Assembly (NCBI GenBank): GCA_022511145.1
Contig: JAFLSC010000001.1
Coordinates: forward strand, 46,812-110,811
Reading direction: 5' to 3'
DNA from: Helicobacter sp.
GTDB taxonomy: Bacteria; Campylobacterota; Campylobacteria; Campylobacterales; Helicobacteraceae
DNA length: 64,000 bases
The stretch's first letter is position 1. Each line of letters begins with the position of its first letter. Shown piece by piece: positions 1 to 8,254 of this stretch. The notes under the pieces were generated by a model. It saw nothing but the letters and a program-made list of their open reading frames with translations. It was not told where the DNA came from and did no database searches. A program made the position numbers and the translations under genes.

Positions 1-1504
1 GATTGTAATTAAAGAAAATTTAAAAAGCTATGCTGTGGTGATTAGTGGGATTGAGTTAGCTTTAGCGGGATTGCTATGGTTTGGCTTTGATGTAAATAAT
101 GCAGAAATGCAGTTTTTAACCTCTTTTCCTGTAATTATTGATTATGGGATTAGTTATTGTGTAGGTGTTGATGGCATTTCTTTATTTTTGGTTATTTTGA
201 GTGCCTTTATTAGTTTTATTGGCTTTATTTATCTTGATGAAAAAAATGAGACCAAAAAACTTATTATTTCACTCCTCTTTTTAGAGGGAATTATGATTGG
301 GGTATTTTGTGCCTTAGATGTGATTTTGTTTTATGTTTTTTGGGAACTCTCTTTAGTGCCTATGCTTTATATTATCGGTGCTTGGGGAAGTGGGAGTCGG
401 ATTTATGCGGCAGTAAAATTTTTCCTTTATACCTTTTTGGGTTCTTTAATTATGCTTGTTGGGATTCTTGTTTTGGCTCTTATTTATGCTGATTCAGAAG
501 GACATTGGAGCTTTAATCTGCTAGAATGGTATGCTTCTTTGGAGACGATTCCTGTTGGTTTGCAAATGTGGCTTTTTGTGGCGTTCTTTTGTGGTTTAGC
601 GGTTAAAGTGCCGATGTTTCCTTTCCATACTTGGCTTCCTTATGCCCACGGACAAGCCCCAACGATTGGTTCTATTATCTTGGCAGCTGTTTTGTTGAAA
701 ATGGGAACTTACGGATTTATTCGTTTTTCGCTTCCTTTATTTCCTGATGCGAGTGTAGCCTTTTTATACCCTATGGCGATTTTGTCGCTCATTATGATTA
801 TTTATGGGGCAATGGTGGCTTTTGCTCAAGAAGATATTAAACAAGTGATTGCTTATAGCTCTATCTCTCATATGGGTGTTATTATGATTGGGATTTTTTC
901 TTTAAATCTTGAGGGGATTACGGGTTCTGTTTTCTTTATGCTTAGTCACGGAATTATCAGTGGGGCTTTGTTTATGCTTGTGGGTATGATTTATGAGAGA
1001 CGACACACAAAGATTATCACAGAGTTTGGTGGTATTGCCCAAGTAATGCCTCATTATGCGGCGATTTTTGGAATTATGATGATGGCTTCAGCAGGATTAC
1101 CTTTAACTATGGGATTTGTTGGGGAATTTCTCTCGCTTTTAGGATTTTTTCAAGTTTCGCCTATTATGGCAGGAATGGCAGGTGTTAGTATCATTTTTGG
1201 GGCGGTGTATATGCTTAATCTTTATCGTAAAGTTTTCTATGGAAAGTTAAATAATGAAAACAATTATAAATTACAAGACCTTAGTAAAAGGGAATGGGCA
1301 GCACTTTTACCTTTAGTTGCGGTAGTAATTTGGCTTGGTATTTATCCTAAGCCGATTTTAAATCCCATTAATGAATCAGTCAATAAGACTTTAAATATCC
1401 TTTATATTCGAGCACAACAAGAAACAAGAGATTTTTTTGGTGTGTATATCGGTGATATTATTATAAAAGATGATAATATGCAAGACTCAGAGGGAGAAAA
1501 ATAA
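1..1504 (+). CDS. nuoM: NADH-quinone oxidoreductase subunit M (5' partial)
   Basis: Proton-pumping antiporter-like membrane subunit of complex I. The frame is open from base 2, so the gene begins before the window. The first GTG, at base 35, lies inside the conserved segment preceding the FGFD motif and is not the true start. Numbering from that GTG, the family's functional glutamate is E104 (FWELSLVPM), with the lysine at K191 and histidine at H198 in the KVPMFPFHTW loop. Many hydrophobic helices follow. The last ~35 residues form a hydrophilic, acidic tail after the final helix. The stop codon overlaps the nuoN start by one base (TAATG), so the two are probably translationally coupled. The identification is secure; only the start is missing. 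Confidence 0.96.
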   Translation, partial: IVIKENLKSYAVVISGIELALAGLLWFGFDVNNAEMQFLTSFPVIIDYGISYCVGVDGISLFLVILSAFISFIGFIYLDEKNETKKLIISLLFLEGIMIGVFCALDVILFYVFWELSLVPMLYIIGAWGSGSRIYAAVKFFLYTFLGSLIMLVGILVLALIYADSEGHWSFNLLEWYASLETIPVGLQMWLFVAFFCGLAVKVPMFPFHTWLPYAHGQAPTIGSIILAAVLLKMGTYGFIRFSLPLFPDASVAFLYPMAILSLIMIIYGAMVAFAQEDIKQVIAYSSISHMGVIMIGIFSLNLEGITGSVFFMLSHGIISGALFMLVGMIYERRHTKIITEFGGIAQVMPHYAAIFGIMMMASAGLPLTMGFVGEFLSLLGFFQVSPIMAGMAGVSIIFGAVYMLNLYRKVFYGKLNNENNYKLQDLSKREWAALLPLVAVVIWLGIYPKPILNPINESVNKTLNILYIRAQQETRDFFGVYIGDIIIKDDNMQDSEGEK

Positions 1505-3009
1505 TGTTAGAGATTTTTAGTGTTCCATTTGAGAGTTTAAATGTTTTTAGTATTTTACCTATGATGATAGGGATTGTTGGGGCATTGATTATTTTAATGC
1601 TAGATTTGTGCTTAAGAGTCAATAACAGACAACTCTATGCAATGCTTACTTTTTTGTTTTTGATTATGGATTTAGGGGCTGTGATATTGAGTCCTGATGG
1701 GAAAGGATTTTTTGGTTTGATTACTATTGATACCCTTTCTAGTTTGGGACAAATTATTGTGCTTATTACGGCTGTTTTGTTTTTGCCTTTAACCTTAGCC
1801 CATAGTCAATTTGATGAATTTGACAAACCTGAATATTATGTTTTGTTTTTGTTTGTAACAACAGGTTTTCAGTTTATGGTCTCAAGCGACCATTTAATTG
1901 TGATTTTCTTAGGGTTAGAGACTGCTTCTTTGGCTCTTTATACGCTGATTGCTTTGCACAATAAAAGAACTTCCCTAGAGGCGGCGATTAAATATTTTAC
2001 AATGGGTTCGCTTGCAGCGGGTTGTTTTGCTTTTGGGGCAATGTTGCTTTATGCTGCAACGGGGCATTTGGATTTAGGAAATATTTATAGGGTTTTGGAT
2101 TTGGGAGATTTTCGTAATCTTTTGGAAAATAAACCCTATCAACCTATTCATTTAGTGGCGGGTGCAGTTGTCTTTTTCTTAGCTTCAGTGGGATTTAAAC
2201 TCTCTTTGTTTCCTTTTCATACTTGGATGCCCGATGTTTATGAGGGTTCTAACTCCTTTCTTGCAGGTTATATGTCGATTGCACCCAAAATCGCTGCTTT
2301 TGTTGTAGCTATTCGGATTTTTGATATTTTTAGCAAATTGCCTTTTGTGCATACTATTTTTTATATTATAGCAATCATTACAATGACATTGCCTAATTTA
2401 ATTGCTTTGGCGCAAGATGATGTCAAAAGAATGTTGGCTTATAGTTCTATCTCACACGCTGGTTTTGCCTTTTGTGCTATTTTGATTGGGACTCCTAATG
2501 CCTATGCGGTTTTGTTTTTTTATTGGATTTTATTCCTCTTTACTAATCTTGGGGCGTTTTCAATGCTTTGGATTACAAGGACAAAAGAGCAATTTTGGCA
2601 TAGCCGTTATGACCACCCCTATGAAAAATTTTCAGGATTGATTAAAATTAGTCCCTTAGCAGCAGTGATTATGGGATTGTTTATGCTTTCTTTAGCAGGT
2701 GTGCCGCCTTTTTCAGTTTTTTGGGGAAAACTTTATTTGATGAGTACCGCAATCAATCACGGGTATTTATTTTTGGTTATTGTAATGGTAATCAATAGTG
2801 CTATTGCAGCTTATTATTATTTGAAACTCATTGTTTTTATGTTTTTAAAAGAACCTATTATTACCGATGGGAATATTTACACAAGGAATGCAACCTTCCC
2901 CTTGAAAGTTGTTTTGGGGATTGCAGTGATAATGGTTTGTAGCTCATTTTTATTTGTGGGTGAGCTTATTTTTATCTTAACGGCGGCAATTACCTCTTTA
3001 TTTTGGTAA
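1504..3009 (+). CDS. nuoN: NADH-quinone oxidoreductase subunit N
   Basis: Last antiporter-like membrane subunit of complex I, which pairs with NuoM and NuoL in proton translocation. The 501-residue length is normal. E139 in the LGLETASLALY segment and K232/H239 in GFKLSLFPFHTW are the conserved charged residues of the proton channel. About 14 hydrophobic helices are apparent. The ATG overlaps the nuoM stop by one base. It is the last gene of the nuo operon here, because the next gene is on the opposite strand only 11 bp away. No obvious intrinsic terminator hairpin was seen between the convergent genes. Confidence 0.97.
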   Translation: MLEIFSVPFESLNVFSILPMMIGIVGALIILMLDLCLRVNNRQLYAMLTFLFLIMDLGAVILSPDGKGFFGLITIDTLSSLGQIIVLITAVLFLPLTLAHSQFDEFDKPEYYVLFLFVTTGFQFMVSSDHLIVIFLGLETASLALYTLIALHNKRTSLEAAIKYFTMGSLAAGCFAFGAMLLYAATGHLDLGNIYRVLDLGDFRNLLENKPYQPIHLVAGAVVFFLASVGFKLSLFPFHTWMPDVYEGSNSFLAGYMSIAPKIAAFVVAIRIFDIFSKLPFVHTIFYIIAIITMTLPNLIALAQDDVKRMLAYSSISHAGFAFCAILIGTPNAYAVLFFYWILFLFTNLGAFSMLWITRTKEQFWHSRYDHPYEKFSGLIKISPLAAVIMGLFMLSLAGVPPFSVFWGKLYLMSTAINHGYLFLVIVMVINSAIAAYYYLKLIVFMFLKEPIITDGNIYTRNATFPLKVVLGIAVIMVCSSFLFVGELIFILTAAITSLFW

Positions 3010-3020
3010 TGATTTAAATT

Positions 3021-3572
3021 TTACTTTTTAAAATCCTCTATTGCCGTTTTAATGGCAGCATTAATCGCATCAATCGTGGTTTGATTGATTTCAGCTTGGC
3101 TAAGCATTGCTTCTGAATCTTTTACGCCAAAATAGCTTTTGCTAGAAAGACTCGCTTTTGCTTTTCCGGTATAGATTCGTGTTTCTCTAAAGTTTGAAAA
3201 ACTAATTTGTACTTCAATCACATTATCATCTTGTGTTGTGGTTTTAATGAAATAGGATTGTTTTTGGTAGTTATTTGAAGTTCCATAAACGACCCTAAGT
3301 TCGTAATCACCATAGATTGAGGAATCAGGTTGGAAGAAGCAGTTACTTTCTTTAAGTCCTTTGAGTAAATGCGTTTTGACAAAATCGCTTTTAATATCTA
3401 AAGTATTAAAATCCCCCTGAAGAATGCTATGGAAGCGATAATTAATCAGCGGTGCTTCACATTTTTGACTGATATTGATTGTTGCAGGTTGCACTGCTGT
3501 TTTTTCTGAACAACCACCGAATAACAATAAGGAGGCAAGAGCTATTGATGAACCCAAATAAAGTTTTTTCAT
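3021..3572 (-). CDS. Predicted lipoprotein of unknown function
   Basis: This 183-residue protein begins with a lipoprotein signal: a lysine-rich n-region, a hydrophobic stretch and a lipobox (LFGGC) with the acylated cysteine at C21. The mature part contains RVVYG, TRIYTGKAKASL and a C-terminal alanine/isoleucine-rich helix. This is reminiscent of small outer-membrane-anchored assembly lipoproteins, but I cannot assign a family. The ATG is preceded by AAAGGA five bases upstream. It converges on nuoN with an 11-bp gap and is transcribed away from the PilJ-domain gene. The export and lipidation call is firm; the function is not known. Confidence 0.8.
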   Translation of the reverse strand: MKKLYLGSSIALASLLLFGGCSEKTAVQPATINISQKCEAPLINYRFHSILQGDFNTLDIKSDFVKTHLLKGLKESNCFFQPDSSIYGDYELRVVYGTSNNYQKQSYFIKTTTQDDNVIEVQISFSNFRETRIYTGKAKASLSSKSYFGVKDSEAMLSQAEINQTTIDAINAAIKTAIEDFKK

Positions 3573-3666
3573 AAAAATCCTTTAAAAGCAAGTAATGAGC
3601 TTATTTTATCATAAATTTATTAATATTTTTTTACAATATGAAAATATTTAGAAGCGGAGTGGAATT

Positions 3667-4308
3667 TTGCTTAAAGATTATAAGATGACAATTATTTATT
3701 TATCTTTGCTAACGATTTTAGTGGTTTGTAGCGGATATTATTATTCTTACAGCAGAGAAAAGCTACTTCAGCAAAATGCCGCTTTGTATTATGTCAATAT
3801 TAGCGGAAAGCAAAGGGTTTTAGCTCAAAGGATTGTGTTTCTTTCACAAACTATCGCGACAAATTTTATTTTTAAACGCAATAATCATAATAATTTTATG
3901 GAATTGCGAGCTTGTATTAATCAGTTAAGCTCAATTCACCTAGTCCTTCAGCAATTTATTATTTCGCAAGTCTCTCAAGATTCTACACTTAATGATATTT
4001 ATTTTGGGAGCAAAAGTTTAGCAACAAGAATAGATACATTTCTTGATAGTGCAAATTTGGTGCTTACAAGTCAAAATTACCAAGAGCTTTTGCGTTTGAA
4101 CTATGAGCTTTTAAAAGAGTTAGAAGGAGAAGATGGATTGCTCTCTAACTTAGAATTAGCAACACTTAGTCAGCAAATCTATGCCCAAAATCAAATCCAA
4201 GAAATTGAGCAGCACACTTATTATTTGCTGTGTATTGTGCTATTGTTTGTATTAGTGGAGGGGATTTTAATTTTCACTAGCAGTTTCCCAAAGACTAAAA
4301 AATCCTAA
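3667..4308 (+). CDS. Orphan PilJ/NarX-type sensor-domain membrane protein
   Basis: This 213-residue protein has a transmembrane helix at residues ~7-24, an extracytoplasmic helical domain and a second helix at ~183-205. The segment NISGKQRVLAQRI (44-56) matches the signature of the PilJ-type sensor module found at the N-terminus of NarX-like kinases and type IV pilus chemoreceptors. No HAMP, kinase or chemoreceptor signalling domain follows, so it is a stand-alone sensor module. The TTG at 3667 has a GGAG sequence at a good distance; an ATG at 3685 is the alternative start. Its last 42 bases overlap the 3' end of convergent pgpA. The ligand and the signalling partner are unknown. Confidence 0.75.
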   Translation: MLKDYKMTIIYLSLLTILVVCSGYYYSYSREKLLQQNAALYYVNISGKQRVLAQRIVFLSQTIATNFIFKRNNHNNFMELRACINQLSSIHLVLQQFIISQVSQDSTLNDIYFGSKSLATRIDTFLDSANLVLTSQNYQELLRLNYELLKELEGEDGLLSNLELATLSQQIYAQNQIQEIEQHTYYLLCIVLLFVLVEGILIFTSSFPKTKKS

Positions 4309-4809
4309 GTCTTCAAAATGTTGCAAAATCCCTATGAGGATTAATCCTAACAATCCTGCAAAAAATCCTGCTAATAAATCATCACCCACTACCCCTAATC
4401 CTCCTTTAGTTTGCTTATCCACTTTACCGATGATTGAGGGTTTCCAAATATCAAACAAGCGAAAAAGCAAAAAGGATAAAATCCCTCCTAAAAGCGTGCA
4501 ACCTAGCATACTAAGGGTAATCCAAACACCCGCTAATTCATCAATGACAATTTCTTTTCTATCGTGTTCCATTCCCTCTTTTTCATAATTATCAATAATT
4601 TTAATTCCTATTGCACCAGCAAGGAGTGCGGATAAAAATAAAGTGGTTGTGGAGAAATAAAATTCAATAACAAATCCCAAAGGGATTGCAACAAGAGTTC
4701 CCATTGTGCCGGGAGCTTTGGGGGAAAGTCCGCTAAAAAAAAGTGTCAGATAAAGTTTTTTGATAAAATCAAGTTTGTTTTTAAAGACTAAAAAAAAGTT
4801 TTTTTGCAT
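4267..4809 (-). CDS. pgpA: Phosphatidylglycerophosphatase A
   Basis: Membrane phosphatase converting phosphatidylglycerophosphate to phosphatidylglycerol. The family signatures are visible: PKAPGTMGTL near the N-terminus, the acidic IDNYEKEG/EIVIDELAG segment that holds the metal-binding acidic residues, and GVVGDDLLAG near the C-terminus. There are three to four hydrophobic segments. The start at 4809 (MQKNFF...) is preferred over an in-frame ATG at 4851 because AAGGGA lies just upstream and the longer form would overlap the preceding gene. It follows the ATP-sulfurylase-like gene by 10 bp and is probably cotranscribed from ispD onward. The 3' end overlaps the convergent PilJ-domain gene. 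Confidence 0.93.
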   Translation of the reverse strand: MQKNFFLVFKNKLDFIKKLYLTLFFSGLSPKAPGTMGTLVAIPLGFVIEFYFSTTTLFLSALLAGAIGIKIIDNYEKEGMEHDRKEIVIDELAGVWITLSMLGCTLLGGILSFLLFRLFDIWKPSIIGKVDKQTKGGLGVVGDDLLAGFFAGLLGLILIGILQHFEDLGFFSLWETASEN

Positions 4810-4819
4810 TCTATTCCCT

Positions 4820-6013
4820 TTAATTGAGCGAAAAAGTTTGATAAAGCTCAAGAAGTTTTAAATAGATTTTTTCTTCATTATATTCCTCTAGGATACCATC
4901 ATTAGGGAGGATAGAAAAATCCAAACAAGGAATCTTTTTAAAACGATTAGGAAAAAGATAACTTAATGTTTTTGCTGAAACCTCTTTTCTTAGCAAAATA
5001 GGAGGCGGAATCAATCCAGCTAGGAGGATATTGCGGATAAAATTAGAATGGTAGCTGATATGATGATGTTTGCCGTGAGGACAAGTTTTGACACTCACAA
5101 TGGTTTTACATTCATTGCAATAAACAAGCTCGTTTAGCATTTTGATTTTGATTTTAATATCTTTAGTGGTGTCAAAAATGGAATAAAGCTTTTGATTATC
5201 GTAATAGAGTGCCAACTTAGGATAATTTTCACCCACTACAATACGCTCACAGCCAAGATTTTGGGATAAAATCGCCTCTAAAATGATTCCGTGTGAGCCA
5301 GCAAACAAATAAATATCCTCAAAAGGAAAAATCAAAATTCTTTCTTTAGGTAAATAATTTTGGACAACATATTCAAGGCATTCTAGGCGGATTTTATAAT
5401 CGAGTAGTTCTTCATTGTCTTTGCACACAAGAAAAATGACAAGCAAATCCAAATCCTCTAAAATAGAGCGGAAAATCCTTTCGTGGATTCTTGTTATTGG
5501 CGAGGCTTCCACCACTATGGAAGTAATGTGCCTAGCTTTAATTCTTTTTTTGGCTTGGAGGATTTTTTCTTTTGAAAGGAGATTTGGCATTTCTTCTAAA
5601 GTGAGTTCATATTCCCCACAAATAGCATAATTACCTATTCTTTGAGCGATATTTTGAGCTTTTTGGGAATAAATATCTCCCCCCATAATTTTTGATACTC
5701 TTTCTTGTTTATTGATTGCAAAAGTGCTTTGGGTTATGAGTTTGCCACAAATTTTATTTTCGCAAATCAAAAGTATCACATCACCGGTTTTTGCTTTTTG
5801 GATAACTTCTTGATTGCGTTTGCCAGAAGGAGCAAGGATAAAAGAAAAAGGAAAACTTTGATTTTTATATAAGCCTGTATTATCGACTTCTTGCATTTCA
5901 GATTCATTCATTAAATGAGTAACAGGATAAAGCAAACCCTTTTGGCATAAAAGCAGGGCATAAACAGCTTCTTTGTCAATTAAGAGTGTATTATTTTTTC
6001 TTAGTAATTCCAT
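4820..6013 (-). CDS. ATP-sulfurylase-fold protein with substituted active site
   Basis: The 397-residue protein follows sulfate adenylyltransferase throughout, including the C-terminal CNECK...TCPHGKHHHISYH region (C299, C302, C311, H313 look like a zinc site) and the LIPPPILLRKEV segment. However, the canonical QTRNPxHRxHE motif reads VEASPITRIHE (168-178), and the later GRDHAG block reads GENYPK (261-266). The residues that normally hold sulfate and catalyse are therefore largely gone. A conventional ATP sulfurylase is unlikely; it may be a pseudoenzyme or may use another substrate. C. jejuni Cj1609 is, as I recall, the equivalent gene in the same context. The start at 6013 overlaps the regulator gene by 23 bp, suggesting coupled translation; 6055 is a less likely alternative. 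Confidence 0.8.
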   Translation of the reverse strand: MELLRKNNTLLIDKEAVYALLLCQKGLLYPVTHLMNESEMQEVDNTGLYKNQSFPFSFILAPSGKRNQEVIQKAKTGDVILLICENKICGKLITQSTFAINKQERVSKIMGGDIYSQKAQNIAQRIGNYAICGEYELTLEEMPNLLSKEKILQAKKRIKARHITSIVVEASPITRIHERIFRSILEDLDLLVIFLVCKDNEELLDYKIRLECLEYVVQNYLPKERILIFPFEDIYLFAGSHGIILEAILSQNLGCERIVVGENYPKLALYYDNQKLYSIFDTTKDIKIKIKMLNELVYCNECKTIVSVKTCPHGKHHHISYHSNFIRNILLAGLIPPPILLRKEVSAKTLSYLFPNRFKKIPCLDFSILPNDGILEEYNEEKIYLKLLELYQTFSLN

Positions 6014-6878
6014 ATTTTTTTCTTTTTTCCCACAAGCTTTTTCTTGACATACCAAGACGTTTGCTTAGTTCAGTATCAGGATAGCGGTCCTCAAATTTTA
6101 AAATCATCGTATGAATGTATTCATCGACACTTAAAACATCATCTTGCAATTCTGTTGAAATATTTTTCAAGCTGATTTCATACACATTAGGAAAATCCGA
6201 TACTTCTCCACCTAGACAAGAAAAAATCACGGGAATATTTCTGAGAGATTTGACACACTCTAAACGCTCTTCTTTTTTGAGTGTTTCAAGTCCTGTAACA
6301 TAAGTGAGTTGCTGTTTTGAAATATTTTGCAAGGATTCTTTGTAATGTGTGTTTTTGTGAAGCTTGATAAGATTGATGGGGAGTTTTTTCTGAATTGCAT
6401 AATTAGCCACATAAATATCAATCACTTTTTGGGAAGTACTCTTGACAATAAGCGGAAAAGAGAGTTTTCCCTCAAAAGCATAAGAGGCATTGCAAAAAGA
6501 GTGTGCTAAATAATCTTTATAAAAAGCCACTTCTTTTTGTAATTGTGAAAAAGTATTGTAGTGTTCTATTTTACGCACAAGCTCATCAATAATAAAGGGC
6601 TTAATAATATAATCTTTAGCACCCGCTTTTAGCGGACGCTCAACGGTTTCATTATTGATATAAGGAATCATTAAAATAATAATTGCCTCTTTGAATTTTT
6701 CAATCAAAGGATAAATATTTTGCCTTGAAGTCCCTACGGAGAGTAAAATAATATCTGCTTTTGCATTCATTGCATCTTCAACAAGAGGGATTATTTCACA
6801 CTCAAAGCCAAATTGATGAAGTTTGGTAGAAATACTCTGGGCTAGATAGATTTCATTTTCAATAATAAGAATTTTCAT
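5991..6878 (-). CDS. Atypical orphan response regulator (HP1021/Cj1608 type)
   Basis: This 295-residue protein has an N-terminal receiver-like fold, a middle domain and a C-terminal Fis-type helix-turn-helix (TELSKRLGMSRKSLWEKRKKY). The phosphoacceptor position carries serine (S47 in ADIILLSVG), and the acidic pocket reads ENE instead of EDD; K93 is kept. It should therefore not be controlled by normal aspartyl phosphorylation. HP1021 of H. pylori is known as a redox-responsive regulator that also affects chromosome replication initiation. Four cysteines are present here (in FECEI, SFCNA, LECVK, FSCLG). The start at 6878 has AAAGG eight bases upstream and falls just after the ispDF stop; the frame is open to 6905. 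No histidine kinase is adjacent. Confidence 0.88.
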   Translation of the reverse strand: MKILIIENEIYLAQSISTKLHQFGFECEIIPLVEDAMNAKADIILLSVGTSRQNIYPLIEKFKEAIIILMIPYINNETVERPLKAGAKDYIIKPFIIDELVRKIEHYNTFSQLQKEVAFYKDYLAHSFCNASYAFEGKLSFPLIVKSTSQKVIDIYVANYAIQKKLPINLIKLHKNTHYKESLQNISKQQLTYVTGLETLKKEERLECVKSLRNIPVIFSCLGGEVSDFPNVYEISLKNISTELQDDVLSVDEYIHTMILKFEDRYPDTELSKRLGMSRKSLWEKRKKYGITKKK

Positions 6879-6889
6879 AAATGCAACCT

Positions 6890-8035
6890 TTAATTTGTGT
6901 TCCAATTAAAATATTCCAAAACCACATTAGCTTGGGTTAATACTCCTTCTTTTCTGCCAATAAAGCCTAATTTTTCAGTCGTGGTGGCTTTGAGACTAAC
7001 ACAAAAATGAGGAATATTAAGAATTTGTGCGATACTTTTTTCTATGGCGATTTTGTAAGCAGAGAGTTTAGGCGTTTGTGCGAAAATTGTAATATCGGCT
7101 TGTTTAAGAGAGTAGCCTACATTACAGGCAAAATCAACAATCCTAGAAAGTAGATTTGCAGAGTTAGCGTTTTTGTAGCTTTCATCATTATCAGGAAACC
7201 ACTCTCCAATATCACCCGCTCCAATCGCCCCTAAAATCGCATCGCAAAGTGCGTGCAAGCAAACATCACCATCACTATGGGCAACAAATTCATAAGGGCA
7301 AGGGATAAAGACACCTCCTAAGAGGATACCTTCCCCTTTTTGAAATTGATGAATATCACTCCCACTTCCTATGATTGTCCTTTTACTTGGTGGTGGGAGA
7401 TTGAGTTCTTTTAAATCCTCAAAAAATGTGATTTTTTGGCTTTCCCTAGAGCCTTCAATAAAACCTATTTTACCGCCATTAGCAGCAATCGCACTACTTT
7501 CATCAGTGTAATTTTTATCAGTATTAAGGGAATCTTTAAGTTTTGCACTTAAACTTAATTGCGGTGTTTGGATAAGCTTACATTCGTCTCGATTCAAGTA
7601 AGTAGGGATTTCGCCATAAGCTAGGGTATCACTCACTTTAAGATAAGGAACAACGCAATCATATTTACCTATTTGCTCCAAAATATTTTGAAAAATAGCA
7701 TTAGGAATATTGCATCGTGCAATATCGCTGACTAAAACATATTCTTCTTGGACTTCTTTGAGAGCATTTTGGAGGGATTCTTGTCGCGTCTCTCCTCCTT
7801 GTATCACTTTAAAGGGGAGATTAAAAGAATCTAAATATTTTTGAGTGTATTTGATTTCATTTTTGTGTGCTGTGAGGATAAAATTTGCAAAAGGGTAGAG
7901 TGAGAATATTTCTTTTGCGACTTTTAGCCAAAGGGGAATTTCACCAATCCTAAGCCATTGTTTTTTGGGGATTCCTTTTTGTCTAAAACGATTACTTTGT
8001 CCTGCTCCTAATAAAACTAATGCCACTTTGTGCAA
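6890..8035 (-). CDS. ispDF: Bifunctional IspD/IspF of the MEP isoprenoid pathway
   Basis: Fusion enzyme carrying two non-consecutive steps of isoprenoid precursor synthesis. Residues 1 to ~215 are the cytidylyltransferase (GAGQSNRF nucleotide loop, KKQW). Residues ~220-381 are 2-C-methyl-erythritol 2,4-cyclodiphosphate synthase, with the zinc-site GSDIHQF and HSDGDVCLHALCDAILGA motifs and the DIGEWFPDND segment. The length is typical of campylobacterial IspDF. The start is TTG at 8035, supported by AAAGAAAGG six bases upstream and by the N-terminal alignment. It is the first gene of the minus-strand cluster running to pgpA, with an AT-rich promoter region upstream. Confidence 0.96.
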   Translation of the reverse strand: MHKVALVLLGAGQSNRFRQKGIPKKQWLRIGEIPLWLKVAKEIFSLYPFANFILTAHKNEIKYTQKYLDSFNLPFKVIQGGETRQESLQNALKEVQEEYVLVSDIARCNIPNAIFQNILEQIGKYDCVVPYLKVSDTLAYGEIPTYLNRDECKLIQTPQLSLSAKLKDSLNTDKNYTDESSAIAANGGKIGFIEGSRESQKITFFEDLKELNLPPPSKRTIIGSGSDIHQFQKGEGILLGGVFIPCPYEFVAHSDGDVCLHALCDAILGAIGAGDIGEWFPDNDESYKNANSANLLSRIVDFACNVGYSLKQADITIFAQTPKLSAYKIAIEKSIAQILNIPHFCVSLKATTTEKLGFIGRKEGVLTQANVVLEYFNWNTN

Positions 8036-8229
8036 AATTAACCTTTCTTTGTGTGAATATTTGATTCTAAGATTTTCTGTAAAAGTGCTACAAAAATATA
8101 AAATGTTACAAAATTATACAATAAAAAACTTTATTAAAACTTCAGAATATTCTTAATTTAGTAAAAAAGAAATGAAAATGATTAAAAAATATGAGTTTTA
8201 TTGTCAATAAATTTGAGATTTAAAGCACC

Positions 8230-8252
8230 AAAAGCCTAGATTTTAGGCTTTT
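8230..8252 (-). terminator. Intrinsic terminator of the chemoreceptor gene
   Basis: A perfect 9-bp stem (AAAAGCCTA with TAGGCTTTT, 5-base loop) lies 3 bp after the chemoreceptor stop codon on the minus strand and ends in a short run of T. It is nearly symmetrical, so it could also act on plus-strand transcripts. Confidence 0.7.
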
Positions 8253-8254
8253 AA

